Origin: Tepidiphilus sp. J10
GTDB taxonomy: Bacteria; Pseudomonadota; Gammaproteobacteria; Burkholderiales; Thiobacillaceae
Length of the DNA stretch: 48,613 bases
Reading direction: 5' to 3'
NCBI GenBank assembly: GCA_945897865.1
Contig: CAMDHJ010000009.1
Location: 1 to 48,613 of the forward strand
Made by a program: the position numbers and the translations under genes. A model generated the notes under the pieces. The model did not search any database, was not told the DNA's origin, and worked only from the letters and a program-made list of their open reading frames with translations. The number at the start of each line of letters is the position of its first letter. The stretch's first letter is position 1. Positions 1-8,274 of this stretch are shown piece after piece.

Positions 1-2
1 AG

Positions 3-1037
3 CGGCACATCATGGATCAGGTGTCGTTCGAGCAATGCAAGACGATCGTCGGCGGCCCTGGCCCGGCCACCGGCAAGAAGATCGCCATCATCGGCGCCGG
101 ACCGGCCGGCCTCACCGCCGCCTTCGACCTGGGCAAGCTGGGCCACGCCGTCACCGTCTACGAAGCGCTCGACCAACCCGGCGGCATGACGCGCTGGGGC
201 ATCCCGGAATATCGGCTCCCGTACGATGTCATCGATCAGGATGTCGACGTGATCCGTTCGGTCGGCGTCGATATCCGCTGCAATGTGAAGATTGGCCGGG
301 ACATCACCCTCGACCAACTGCGCAACGAGAACGATGCCGTCATGCTGGCGATCGGCCTGCAGGAAGGGCGGCAGACCCGCATCCCGAATTCGGAGCACGA
401 AAAAGTTTTCCGCGCCGTCGATCTGTTGCAGAAGATCACCGCCGGCGAGTCGTTCGAACTGCCGCATTGCGCGGTGGTGATTGGCGGCGGCAATGTCGCC
501 ATGGACATCGCCCGCTCGCTGGCGCGGATGCAGAAACAGCAGTTCGGCCACGTTGATGTGGTGGTCACTGCGCTGGAAGATCAACAACACTTCATGGCCG
601 ACCCGGACGAGATCAAGGAAGCGCTGGAGGAGGGCGTCGTGATTCGCGACAAATGCGGTCCGCAGGGTTGCGAGATCGACCCTGGTGGCAAACTGATCGG
701 CCTGAAAACCTGGAAAGTACTGTCCATCTTCGACGAGAAAAAGCGCTTTGCGCCCAGCTACGACCCTGCGGACGAAACCATCCACGCCTGTGACACGGTG
801 ATCGAAGCCATCGGTCAGTTCGCCGATACCGCCTTGCTCGGCGAAGCGCTGACCGAAGCGCTGGAATGGAACAGAGGCCGGATCAAGATCGACGCCAACG
901 GCCGCACCTCGCAAGCTTGGCTCTGGTCCGCCGGCGATTGCGTCGCCGGCCCGGACGTAGTGCATGCCGTCGCCGACGGCCACCGCGTCGCCGCCAGTAT
1001 CCACGCTGCCCTGTTACCGATGGAGAAATCAACATGA
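3..1037 (+). CDS. GltD-like NAD(P)/FAD-dependent oxidoreductase (5' end cut by window)
   Basis: This is a flavin and pyridine-nucleotide oxidoreductase related to the small subunit of glutamate synthase. The family moves electrons from NAD(P)H through FAD to an iron-sulfur partner. The FAD-binding GAGPAGL motif lies near residue 30 of the visible part. A second dinucleotide site, GGGNVAMD, lies near residue 160. The C-terminal AGDCVAGPDVV segment is the typical second FAD contact. The frame stays open to the left edge upstream of the first ATG (position 12), and the N-terminal cysteine-rich Fe-S part expected in this family is not visible, so the gene probably starts outside the window. Its TGA overlaps the ATG of the ferritin-like gene (ATGA), which implies one transcript. 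The exact substrate cannot be read from the sequence. Confidence 0.85.
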   Translation, partial: RHIMDQVSFEQCKTIVGGPGPATGKKIAIIGAGPAGLTAAFDLGKLGHAVTVYEALDQPGGMTRWGIPEYRLPYDVIDQDVDVIRSVGVDIRCNVKIGRDITLDQLRNENDAVMLAIGLQEGRQTRIPNSEHEKVFRAVDLLQKITAGESFELPHCAVVIGGGNVAMDIARSLARMQKQQFGHVDVVVTALEDQQHFMADPDEIKEALEEGVVIRDKCGPQGCEIDPGGKLIGLKTWKVLSIFDEKKRFAPSYDPADETIHACDTVIEAIGQFADTALLGEALTEALEWNRGRIKIDANGRTSQAWLWSAGDCVAGPDVVHAVADGHRVAASIHAALLPMEKST

Positions 1038-1534
1038 CCGAAGGCAGCCACGGTGTTGAAACGCTGCGCAGCAAAACCACGCTGCGCGAAATCCTGGAAG
1101 TTGCCACCGGCTTCGAGGCCAGCGCGCGCGACTACTACAGTGCCCTGATTCCGAAAGTCAGCAAGCGCATCCGCTATCTGGTCGAAGAACTGGCGGCCGA
1201 AGAACAATCGCACTTCGACCTGTTCAGCGCACTGGCCCAGCGCGACGATCTGGAAGAACAGGTGAAAATCGAGATCGAACGCACCGCCAGCGACAGCAAA
1301 TTTTCCGATTGCCTGCACCTGCCCAACCTGGGTGAAAGCCCGGACGACCAGGCCGTGCTTCAATACGCCATGGGCCGCGAACACGCCGCCATGTCGCACT
1401 ACGGCGAACTCGCCGAAACCACGCCGCCCGGCCCGATCCGCGAGTTGTTCCAGTACCTCGCCAGCGAGGAAACCAAGCACAAGCTGGAACTGGAAAAGCT
1501 GTATTACGAGGTGGTGCACAGCGGCGGCGTTTGA
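1034..1534 (+). CDS. Ferritin-like (rubrerythrin-type) di-iron protein
   Basis: This 166-residue protein has the four-helix di-iron pattern of the ferritin/rubrerythrin superfamily. An early E-x-x-A-x-x-YY helix is followed by an EEQSH motif. After a linker come GREHAAMSHY and then EETKHKLELE. The two E-x-x-H motifs and the paired helices fit iron ligands, but there is no C-terminal rubredoxin domain, so it is not a full rubrerythrin. Family members act in peroxide reduction or iron handling in the cytoplasm. The start is the ATG that overlaps the stop of the GltD-like gene. Co-translation suggests the flavoprotein could be its electron donor, which is an inference. Confidence 0.85.
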   Translation: MTEGSHGVETLRSKTTLREILEVATGFEASARDYYSALIPKVSKRIRYLVEELAAEEQSHFDLFSALAQRDDLEEQVKIEIERTASDSKFSDCLHLPNLGESPDDQAVLQYAMGREHAAMSHYGELAETTPPGPIRELFQYLASEETKHKLELEKLYYEVVHSGGV

Positions 1535-1603
1535 ACCGAGTTTGCTGTTTTACAAACTTGTTGTTTTGTTCCGTTCGTTCCCAATTCCTCAGGAGTATTC
1601 AAA

Positions 1604-2026
1604 GTGAAGATACTGATCCCGGTTGATGGCTCCGGCAGCTCAACACGAGCCGCGCACTTTGTCGCCAATCTTGCCGACAAGGCGAACTCGCTGGAAGTGC
1701 ATCTGCTCAACGTGCAACCGCTGGGTGACGACTGGATGGTTCGACGTCTGATCAATGTCACCGAATTGGCTGATCTTGAGCATGGCTGGGGCGAGTCAGC
1801 CATTGCGCCCGCGCGTGAGGTGCTTGACGCCGCCGACGTCAAAGCTGAAAACCATGTTGTGCAGGGCGAGGTAGCGCCCACCATCGTGCGCATGGCGGAG
1901 CAACTCGGCTGCAACCAGATCGTCATGGGCAGCCATGGGCGCACCGGCCTTACCGGCATCCTGATGGGCTCGGTTGCCAGCAAGGTCATGCACCTGGCAA
2001 AAATTCCTGTCACCTTCATCAAATAA
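1604..2026 (+). CDS. Universal stress protein (UspA family)
   Basis: This 140-residue single-domain Usp starts with the standard beta strand KILIPVDGS and ends with the nucleotide-binding signature GSHGRTGLTGILMGS followed by ASKV. The G-x2-G-x9-G-S pattern places it in the ATP-binding subgroup. The start codon is GTG at 1604, chosen because AGGAG lies at 1591-1595 at good spacing. Usp proteins are cytoplasmic and support survival under starvation, oxidative or respiratory stress. It sits 14 bp before a membrane permease, and Usp proteins often pair with transporters, so co-transcription is likely. Confidence 0.92.
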   Translation: MKILIPVDGSGSSTRAAHFVANLADKANSLEVHLLNVQPLGDDWMVRRLINVTELADLEHGWGESAIAPAREVLDAADVKAENHVVQGEVAPTIVRMAEQLGCNQIVMGSHGRTGLTGILMGSVASKVMHLAKIPVTFIK

Positions 2027-2040
2027 GTCTGAGCAACCCC

Positions 2041-3366
2041 ATGCTTTCACGCAGCCTGCTGGCCCTGTGCGGCCTCCTCCTCGCCCTGCCCGCCGCTGCC
2101 GCTGAAGGCCTGGCCGTAGCCGGCATCCCGGTCGATTTCATCCTGTTCGCACTGACTTTGCTTGGCGTGGCGCTGTTGCATCACCACACCATGGCGGTCG
2201 GCCTGACCGGCCTCAGCGTCATCGTGCTGTACAAATTCGGCTTCACCGGTTTTCACGGTGTCGCCGGACTGCCCGGTCTGTTGGCGCACCTGGGCCATGA
2301 ATGGGTGACGCTGACCAACTTGCTCGGCCTGCTGCTCGGCTTCGCGCTGCTGGCGCGACATTTCGAAGACAGCGGCGTGCCGCACGCGCTGCCGCGCTGG
2401 CTGCCGGATGACTGGAAAGGTGGTTTCGTGCTGCTGATCATGGTATTCGTCATGTCCGCCTTCCTCGACAACATCGCGGCAGCCCTGATCGGCGGCACGA
2501 TCGCGGCTGGCGTTTACCAGCGCCGCGTGCATATCGGCTACCTGGCCGCCATCGTCGCCGCCTCCAACGCCGGCGGCTCCGGCTCAGTCGTCGGCGACAC
2601 CACCACCACGATGATGTGGATCGATGGCGTTTCACCCATGGACGTGTTGCATGCCTATGCCGCCGCTGTGCCCGCCCTATTGATCTTCGGGGTCATTGCA
2701 GCCAAACAGCAGCATGTGTTTCATCCGATTCAGAAGCATGCCTCCAACGGAGCCAAAATCGACTGGGCGCGGTTGGGCATCGTGATCTGGATTCTGGTCG
2801 CGGCGATGGGCACCAATATCTTCATCAATACCCAGATGCCGCAGGCCTCCGACAGTTTCCCGTTCATCGGCGTCGCCGTCCTGCTGGCGATCCTGCTCGC
2901 TACGCCACTGCGCAAGCCGGAATGGAGCCTGCTGCCGGACGCCTTCAAGGGCAGCGTCTTCCTGCTCTCGCTGGTCATGTGCGCCTCGATGATGCCGGTG
3001 GAAAAATTGCCGCTTGCATCCTGGGAAACGGCCTTCGGCCTCGGCTTTGTATCAGCGGTGTTCGACAACATCCCGCTCACCGCGCTGGCCTTGACGCAAG
3101 GCGGCTACGACTGGGGCGTGCTGGCCTATGCCGTCGGCTTCGGTGGCTCGATGATCTGGTTCGGCTCCAGCGCCGGCGTCGCCCTCTCCAACCTGTTTCC
3201 CGAGGCCAAGTCGGTCGGCGCCTGGGTGAAGAACGGCTGGCACGTCGCCTTGGGCTATGTGATCGGCTTCTTCATCATGCTGGCAATCGTCGGCTGGCAC
3301 CCACATACACCGCACAAACTTCCGGCCATTGTTGGTCCTTCTGTTGAGCAGGTGAATCATCCGTAA
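2041..3366 (+). CDS. NhaD/ArsB-superfamily ion permease
   Basis: This 441-residue inner-membrane protein is built almost wholly of hydrophobic segments. It starts with a signal-like segment ending in PAAAAEG. Two half-repeats carry matching re-entrant motifs: AFLDNIAAALIGG (near residue 145), followed by SNAGGSGSVVGDTTTTMMW, and VFDNIPLTALALTQGG (near residue 340), followed by GGSMIWFGSSAGV. Such paired F-D-N motifs mark the ion transporter superfamily that includes NhaD Na+/H+ antiporters, ArsB and CitMHS. Sodium-proton exchange is the best guess, but an anion substrate cannot be excluded. It follows the Usp gene closely on the same strand. Confidence 0.83.
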   Translation: MLSRSLLALCGLLLALPAAAAEGLAVAGIPVDFILFALTLLGVALLHHHTMAVGLTGLSVIVLYKFGFTGFHGVAGLPGLLAHLGHEWVTLTNLLGLLLGFALLARHFEDSGVPHALPRWLPDDWKGGFVLLIMVFVMSAFLDNIAAALIGGTIAAGVYQRRVHIGYLAAIVAASNAGGSGSVVGDTTTTMMWIDGVSPMDVLHAYAAAVPALLIFGVIAAKQQHVFHPIQKHASNGAKIDWARLGIVIWILVAAMGTNIFINTQMPQASDSFPFIGVAVLLAILLATPLRKPEWSLLPDAFKGSVFLLSLVMCASMMPVEKLPLASWETAFGLGFVSAVFDNIPLTALALTQGGYDWGVLAYAVGFGGSMIWFGSSAGVALSNLFPEAKSVGAWVKNGWHVALGYVIGFFIMLAIVGWHPHTPHKLPAIVGPSVEQVNHP

Positions 3367-3399
3367 GTGCAAATTGATGCGATGACAGCAGAGCGATTC

Positions 3400-3450
3400 G
3401 ACTGACAAAGCGGACAATTCCAGTCAAATTTTTTGTCATATTTGTCAGTC
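3400..3450. promoter_or_regulatory. Inverted repeat, candidate upstream activator site
   Basis: GACTGACAAA at 3400-3409 is repeated exactly in inverse as TTTGTCAGTC at 3441-3450. A further TTTGTCA half-site lies at 3432-3438. The region lies roughly 130-185 bp upstream of the start site predicted for the sigma-54-like promoter at 3556, where enhancer-binding proteins usually bind. No regulator is identified. Confidence 0.45.
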
Positions 3451-3555
3451 ACCCACGCGGGCTTTCATCTGCGCCGTCAGCTACAAAGCCGCCACCTCCC
3501 GGCAAAACTTCAGGTGTCGCCGCTCTTAAGCCAGGCAGCGCGCTAAATCATGCGG

Positions 3556-3572
3556 TTGGCGCGTAAATTGCT
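3556..3572 (+). promoter_or_regulatory. Candidate sigma-54 (-24/-12) promoter
   Basis: The sequence TTGGCGCGTAAATTGCT fits the sigma-54 consensus YTGGCACGRNNNTTGCW with two mismatches. The GG and GC dinucleotides are exactly 10 nt apart. Transcription would start near 3583, about 30 nt before the NifX-like ATG at 3613. This also argues against the upstream ATG at 3550 as the start of that gene. Confidence 0.55.
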
Positions 3573-3612
3573 TTGTATGTTGGATAGTTCAATCCTCGCA
3601 CAAGGCTCAGAA

Positions 3613-3984
3613 ATGAAAATCGCCGTCACCAGTGAAAACCGCAACACCATTACCGACCATGCCGGGCGTTGCGCCGGGTTCTGGATTTACCAGACCGAAT
3701 ATGCCGATGTGGTCGATAAACAATGGATCCAGTTGCCCGCTGGAGAATCCTTCCATGACACCAATCTGCCGCAACTTCTACGCGACATCAACGTGCTGAT
3801 CAGTGGCGGCATGGCCAGCGATTTACGCTATCGTTTGAAGCAACAGGCGATTCAGGCTGTCAGCACGCTGGAAACCGACCCCGACCGCGCGGTCAATGCC
3901 TGGCTGAATGGCACCCTGGAAGAAATGCCACCGCAAAGCCGCCTGAATTGCGCCAGCCACGCACAGAACTTGCGACTTGCCTGA
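3613..3984 (+). CDS. NifX/NifB-C-terminal-like (dinitrogenase Fe-Mo cofactor family) protein
   Basis: This 123-residue protein matches the small domain shared by NifX, NafY and the C-terminus of NifB, which carries iron-molybdenum cofactor intermediates in nitrogen fixers and is also found in non-fixers. It opens with MKIAVTSENRNTITDHAGRC, then an aromatic F-W-I-Y strand. The D-I-N-V-L-I-S-G-G-M segment is the glycine-rich loop usual for the family. The frame is open from an ATG at 3550, but the candidate promoter overlaps that start, so 3613 was chosen. No nif structural genes are visible in the window, so the cargo is unknown. The flavoprotein and globin genes that follow are probably co-transcribed. 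Confidence 0.8.
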   Translation: MKIAVTSENRNTITDHAGRCAGFWIYQTEYADVVDKQWIQLPAGESFHDTNLPQLLRDINVLISGGMASDLRYRLKQQAIQAVSTLETDPDRAVNAWLNGTLEEMPPQSRLNCASHAQNLRLA

Positions 3985-4024
3985 AAATTCAGCCCTGAAT
4001 TCGGACAAACCAAACCAATACCTC

Positions 4025-5164
4025 ATGCCCGCTACTCCCCACATCGTCATCCTTGGCGCCGGCTTCGCCGCCCTCACCGCTGTCCGCGAACTGCGCAAAC
4101 GATCGCCGCACGCCCGCATCAGCCTGGTCGCGCCGAAAGCCGAGTTCGTCTATCTGCCCAGCCTGATCTGGATACCCAGCGGCTTGCGCAAAGGCAGCGA
4201 CCTGATCCTGCCGCTGCAAACCTTTCTGAAAGACCACAAGGTTGATTTCATTGCTGGTCGCGTCACCGGTCTGAAAAATGCCGGCCGCACTGTATTGACC
4301 GACAGCGGCGAGATTCAGAACGATGCTTTGATCATCGCCACCGGTGGCCGCTTCATCAAAAAGCTGCCCGGCATCGAACATGCGCTGACCCTGTGCGAAG
4401 GCGTTCCGGCGGCAGAAGCCATCCGCGACCGGGTCAATGCCATGACCAGCGGACGCATCGCGCTCGGCTTCGGCGGCAATCCGAATGAACCCTCCGCCAT
4501 GCGCGGCGGACCGATGTTCGAATTGCTGTTCGGCCTCGACACCCTGCTGCGCCAGCAAGGCAAGCGCGACAAGATCGAACTGACATTCTTCAACGCCGCC
4601 GCCGAACCGGGAAAACGCCTGGGCGAGAAGGCGGTCAGCGGCCTGCTGGCGGAAATGGCGAAGCGGCGCATCGACACCCATCTCGGCCACAAACCGCTTG
4701 GTTTCTCGGAAAAAGGCGTCGATACCGAGGGTGGCCACATCAATGCCGATTTGATCCTGTTCATGCCCGGCCTCACCGGCCCAGCCTGGGCGCCGGAAGC
4801 CGGCCTGACACTCTCGCCGGGCGGCTTTTTCAAGGCGGATGAATTCTGTCGCGTTGAAGGCGCCCAAAACGTCTTTGTCGCCGGCGACGCGGGCAGCTTC
4901 CCTGGTCCCGACTGGATGCCGAAACAAGCCCACATGGCTGATCTGCAAGCCAAGGCGGCGGCAGAAAATCTGTTGCTGACGCTGGACGGCAAGCCAGTCA
5001 GCGCGCGCTTCAAGATCGAACTGATCTGCATCGTCGACACCATCGACAAGGGCATCCTGGTCTATCGCGACCTGAAACGTTCATTCCTGCTGCCCTCCTC
5101 GCGCCTGTTCCATTGGGCCAAGCGCTATTTCGAAGGGCATTACCTGAAAATCTTCCGTAAATAA
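4025..5164 (+). CDS. Sulfide:quinone oxidoreductase-like FAD flavoprotein
   Basis: This 379-residue protein of the disulfide-reductase/SQR/NDH-2 superfamily begins with the FAD site VILGAGFAALTAV. It has an IIATGG strand near residue 105 and the C-terminal FAD contact VFVAGDAGSFPGPDWMPKQAH. The last 40 residues are basic and hydrophobic, as in the membrane-docking tail of SQR. Cysteines at 124 and 335 lie where SQR enzymes carry two of their cysteines. The segment expected to hold the third reads GGNPNEPSAMRGGP and has no cysteine. It is therefore SQR-like rather than a proven sulfide oxidase. The ATG at 4025 was preferred to a TTG at 3977 because the FAD fold starts just after it. Confidence 0.8.
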   Translation: MPATPHIVILGAGFAALTAVRELRKRSPHARISLVAPKAEFVYLPSLIWIPSGLRKGSDLILPLQTFLKDHKVDFIAGRVTGLKNAGRTVLTDSGEIQNDALIIATGGRFIKKLPGIEHALTLCEGVPAAEAIRDRVNAMTSGRIALGFGGNPNEPSAMRGGPMFELLFGLDTLLRQQGKRDKIELTFFNAAAEPGKRLGEKAVSGLLAEMAKRRIDTHLGHKPLGFSEKGVDTEGGHINADLILFMPGLTGPAWAPEAGLTLSPGGFFKADEFCRVEGAQNVFVAGDAGSFPGPDWMPKQAHMADLQAKAAAENLLLTLDGKPVSARFKIELICIVDTIDKGILVYRDLKRSFLLPSSRLFHWAKRYFEGHYLKIFRK

Positions 5165-5181
5165 CCGCAACGAAACATCAC

Positions 5182-5574
5182 ATGCTGCCTCAGACCCATT
5201 ACCAACGCATTGGTGGCGAAACCAAGGTGCAAGAACTGGTGCAACGCTTCTACGACCACATGGACGAACTGCCGGAAACCTACGGCATCCGCAAATTGCA
5301 TGCGGAAGACCTGTCTGGTTCACGTCAGAAGCTGTTCGATTTTCTCTCCGGCTGGATGGGGGGTCCGCCGCTCTACACCGACAAGCACGGCCACCCGATG
5401 CTGCGCCAGCGCCATCTCCACTTTGCCATCGGCGAATCGGAACGCGATCAATGGATGCACTGCATGCAACTGGCGCTGGACGAAGTGGTCACCGACGAAA
5501 AACTGCGTGGCGAGTTGTATCAGGCCTTCATGAAAGTGGCCGACCACATGCGAAATCAGCGCGCGCAACAATAA
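5182..5574 (+). CDS. Group II truncated hemoglobin
   Basis: This 130-residue protein is a 2-over-2 globin of group II (TrHb2). It has the YQRIGGETKVQELVQRFYDHM opening, the SGWMGGPPLY turn, HGHPMLRQRHLHFAIG (proximal heme histidine helix) and the DQWMHCM helix with the conserved tryptophan. TrHb2 proteins bind oxygen and NO and take part in NO detoxification or redox chemistry in the cytoplasm. It lies 17 bp after the SQR-like gene and is probably the last gene of the operon that starts at 3613. Together they suggest a sulfide or nitric oxide response module. Confidence 0.9.
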   Translation: MLPQTHYQRIGGETKVQELVQRFYDHMDELPETYGIRKLHAEDLSGSRQKLFDFLSGWMGGPPLYTDKHGHPMLRQRHLHFAIGESERDQWMHCMQLALDEVVTDEKLRGELYQAFMKVADHMRNQRAQQ

Positions 5575-5637
5575 TTGTCCTGCAAACTGAGATTGAGCAG
5601 ACTATGGGGGTTTATGTATGCTCAGCCTCATTGCACC

Positions 5638-5711
5638 GTAGGATGGGCCAAGCGCAGCGGGCCCATCAATGCAGCAAACGTGATGGGCCCGCTGCGCTTG
5701 GCCCATCCTAC
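5638..5711. repeat. Long palindromic repeat, copy 1
   Basis: A 31-nt arm beginning GTAGGATGGGCCAAGCGCAG is followed after a short loop by its near-perfect inverse ending in CATCCTAC. The same element recurs at 7804-7875 and, split, at 44701-44860. It sits between the convergent globin and HD-GYP genes and could act as a transcription terminator or REP-type element. Confidence 0.88.
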
Positions 5712-5774
5712 TGTCTGGACTTCTCGCCTTGGAAGGCTTTCCTACGGCTCAGGCAACTGCGCTAGCTAAAAGCG

Positions 5775-7067
5775 TCAACCCGGCGCTCGTCGTGCCGGGG
5801 AGGCTGGCTCAGTGAAATAGCTGATCCGGCTACGCGGGCTGAGGTAATCAAACACCAGTTTCGGTAAATCTGCCGGCCGGATCGTACTGGCAACCGAGAT
5901 ATCCGGCACTTCGGACAAATCCATCAACACGGCCTCTTCCTTCGGCACGTTCGGGTCATACAACAACAATGTCGGATGCAACAACCGGCCCGGATTGACA
6001 CTCACCACCAAGGCAATCGCCTCATTGTTCAGACGCACAATGCTGCCGGGTGGATATACCCCGAGACAGCGCACGAAGTGCTGCATCAATTCAGCGTCAT
6101 ATTTGGCGCGGTCATGCTTGAACATCACCGACAAGGCATGGGCCGGCGTCAAAGAATCAGCAGGATTGATCCGGTTGCAGGCATTGTCGAATGCATTTGC
6201 AATCGCTGCGATACGGGCCAGTTTGCCAATCCGAGATCCACTCATTGCATCGGGGAAACCGCTGCCATCGAGCATTTCGTGATGCTGCGCAATGACCTCC
6301 TTCGCGCCCACTGGAAGAACTGACAGTTTTTCGGCCATTTCCAAGCCATACACCACATGCTGCTTATAGAAGTTGATTTCGGCCTTGGTCCAGGCAGTTT
6401 TCTTCAACAGAATCTGGCTTGGCACTCGCTCCTTGCCCATATCGTGCAACAACGTACCCATGCCAAGTGCGACCATCTCACTGCAGCTCAAACCCGCTTC
6501 CCGACCCAGCATCAACGCCAGCATGGTGACGTTGAGGGCGTGGTAGTAAGCACCCTCATCGCCATTCTTGGCATTCATCAAATGCAGCAGAACGTCTTTT
6601 TCCGCCAGCAGAGAGTCAACCATGTCGACTACCAGTGTCTGCGCCTGCTCAATTGACACCTGCGGTTTGGAAAATAAATTCCGCAACAGGCCCTTTACTG
6701 TCGAAATACTGCTGACGAACTGTTTTTCGCAACGGCCATAAGCTTCTCGCTGCCGGGATATCGTCTCCCGCCGCTCTCGCTTCTCCCGCCACATGGCCTG
6801 CATCATTGCTTCCAGCTCAGGATCCACTTCCGGCTTGTCCGGCGCGGCCAGAGCATCTGCCCTGGTTGGCGGCAGTGGCGACACATCACTTTTCTCGGGC
6901 GAATAGCCAACCTCACTCAAGCCGAGTGAGCGCAGTGCCTTAAGCTGTTTCTCGTTGCGTATCTTGAAACTGCTGAACAGAAATGGGTGATCCATCCAGG
7001 TATCCAGATGAATGAATACCCCCACTTGAACCTGATCAATCGAGATACGCTTTTCTACCGGCGACAT
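5775..7067 (-). CDS. HD-GYP domain cyclic-di-GMP phosphodiesterase
   Basis: This 430-residue cytoplasmic protein has an N-terminal DUF3391-like segment (residues 1-60, IDQVQVGVFIHLD), a charged linker and a central HD-GYP domain. The HD pair is His208-Asp209 in LLHDMGK. The second signature reads HHEMLDGSGFP (residues 262-272), so the family name motif GYP is GFP here. The domain hydrolyses cyclic di-GMP in this family and so controls motility, biofilm and polysaccharide output. The start is supported by AAGGGG just upstream on the minus strand. It is convergent with the globin gene and not part of an operon. Its closeness to a capsule locus is suggestive only. Confidence 0.9.
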   Translation of the reverse strand: MSPVEKRISIDQVQVGVFIHLDTWMDHPFLFSSFKIRNEKQLKALRSLGLSEVGYSPEKSDVSPLPPTRADALAAPDKPEVDPELEAMMQAMWREKRERRETISRQREAYGRCEKQFVSSISTVKGLLRNLFSKPQVSIEQAQTLVVDMVDSLLAEKDVLLHLMNAKNGDEGAYYHALNVTMLALMLGREAGLSCSEMVALGMGTLLHDMGKERVPSQILLKKTAWTKAEINFYKQHVVYGLEMAEKLSVLPVGAKEVIAQHHEMLDGSGFPDAMSGSRIGKLARIAAIANAFDNACNRINPADSLTPAHALSVMFKHDRAKYDAELMQHFVRCLGVYPPGSIVRLNNEAIALVVSVNPGRLLHPTLLLYDPNVPKEEAVLMDLSEVPDISVASTIRPADLPKLVFDYLSPRSRISYFTEPASPARRAPG

Positions 7068-7186
7068 TAAGCCCCTTGAGGATGAGTGGCTGAAAATACG
7101 CTATCGGCAGTAAAAATCAGAACCTGAACGTTACGCCTCACTCCAAGCCCTTCTCTTTCCTTCCATTCCCATCCAAGGAGAAACAC

Positions 7187-7729
7187 ATGAATGTACACAT
7201 CGCAACCCTAGCCGGAGGCTGCTTCTGGTGCCTCGAAACCGCCTATAACCGTCTCGAAGGTATACTGGAAGCCACCTCTGGCTATATGGGCGGTGGCAGC
7301 GAAAGTCCCACCTACAAACAGATTTGCACAGGAACGACTGGCCACGCCGAAGTCGTGCAGATCCGCTTTGACGCCGATCAGATCAGTTACCGTGAACTAC
7401 TCGAAATATTCTTTACGTTACACGACCCGACGACACTGAACCGTCAGGGCAACGATGCCGGCACACAATATCGCTCCGCCATTTTCTGGCACAGCCCGGC
7501 TCAGAAAGTCGAAGCCGAAGCGCTTATCGCCGAACTCACCGCTGCAAAAGCCTTCGACCGCCCCATCGTCACCGAAATCACCGAAGCCCCGGTTTTCTGG
7601 CCTGCAGAGGACTACCACCAGCGCTACTTCGAACAAAACCCGCAGCAGCCTTACTGCATGTTCGTCGTCGCGCCGAAACTGGCGAAGTTTCGCGAGAAAT
7701 TCGCAAACCGTTTGAAAGCGGTCGCATGA
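7187..7729 (+). CDS. msrA: Peptide-methionine (S)-S-oxide reductase MsrA
   Basis: This is a 180-residue MsrA of normal length. The catalytic cysteine is Cys12 in GGCFWCLE. The family motifs GYMGG, TGHAEVV, FFTLHDPTTLNRQGNDAGTQYRS and AEDYHQRYFEQNP are all present. It repairs oxidised methionine using thioredoxin, in the cytoplasm since no signal peptide is seen. AAGGAG at 7175-7180 lies 6 nt before the ATG. It appears monocistronic, with a palindromic repeat downstream. There is no fused or adjacent MsrB. Confidence 0.97.
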   Translation: MNVHIATLAGGCFWCLETAYNRLEGILEATSGYMGGGSESPTYKQICTGTTGHAEVVQIRFDADQISYRELLEIFFTLHDPTTLNRQGNDAGTQYRSAIFWHSPAQKVEAEALIAELTAAKAFDRPIVTEITEAPVFWPAEDYHQRYFEQNPQQPYCMFVVAPKLAKFREKFANRLKAVA

Positions 7730-7803
7730 CTAAAACCGTGCTGGCGGGTTATTGATCCATCCAGGTTTATCCGGGATTGCCCATTGCACCAAAAAGCCAA
7801 GAC

Positions 7804-7875
7804 GTAGGATGGGCCAAGCGCAGCGGGCCCATCAACCCACCGAGTCATGGGCCCGCTACGCTTGGCCCATCCTAC
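7804..7875. repeat. Long palindromic repeat, copy 2
   Basis: This has the same arms as the element at 5638-5711, with a different loop. It lies just after msrA and probably ends its transcription. Confidence 0.87.
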
Positions 7876-8274
7876 CGGACTGAAATCACCCAAACTCACA
7901 ATCACGTTTACGTTTAATTCGTGCCGGATCAAGAGTCACCAAAACGCGCAACCTCGCCAGCGTGCTGAAGTACATAGAAGCGGTCCGGCCGGACAATTCA
8001 TTCAAGTATCAGCGTGTTAACATCCACCGCCCAGAAAAATGCATGGCTACAGAGTCGCTTTAGTAGTCGCACAACATGCGCAAATATGATTCAACTTGAC
8101 ATCAACATTCCGGATCCAGACCTCATCAAATTGCAGACTTATTTGGCTGAACGTTGGCATCGACTTGATTTTGCGCCTTCGGACATCACCCACTTCGCCG
8201 CCCATCGCCATATCTCGTGTAGTGATCGTGAATTGAAGTAAGCAGTGTGAATTTTTCTCGTTTCAGGTAACCAA
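7876..8274. other. Gene-poor spacer before the capsule export operon
   Basis: About 400 bp carry no gene that can be defended. One open frame ends at 8241, with an ATG at 8086 giving 51 residues (MIQLDINIPDPDLIKLQTYL at its start). It has no ribosome site and no recognised family, so it may be a relic or chance. The capsule promoter should lie here, but no convincing -35/-10 pair was found. Confidence 0.4.

Noticed and set aside
815-1519. 234-codon minus-strand open frame
   Set aside because: It lies opposite two well-supported genes and has no recognisable domain.
3550-3612. Upstream ATG at 3550 as start of the NifX-like gene
   Set aside because: It overlaps the sigma-54-like promoter, and family similarity begins at 3613.
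8014-8241. 75-codon open frame before kpsM
   Set aside because: No ribosome site, no family match and unusual composition; noted only in the spacer entry.
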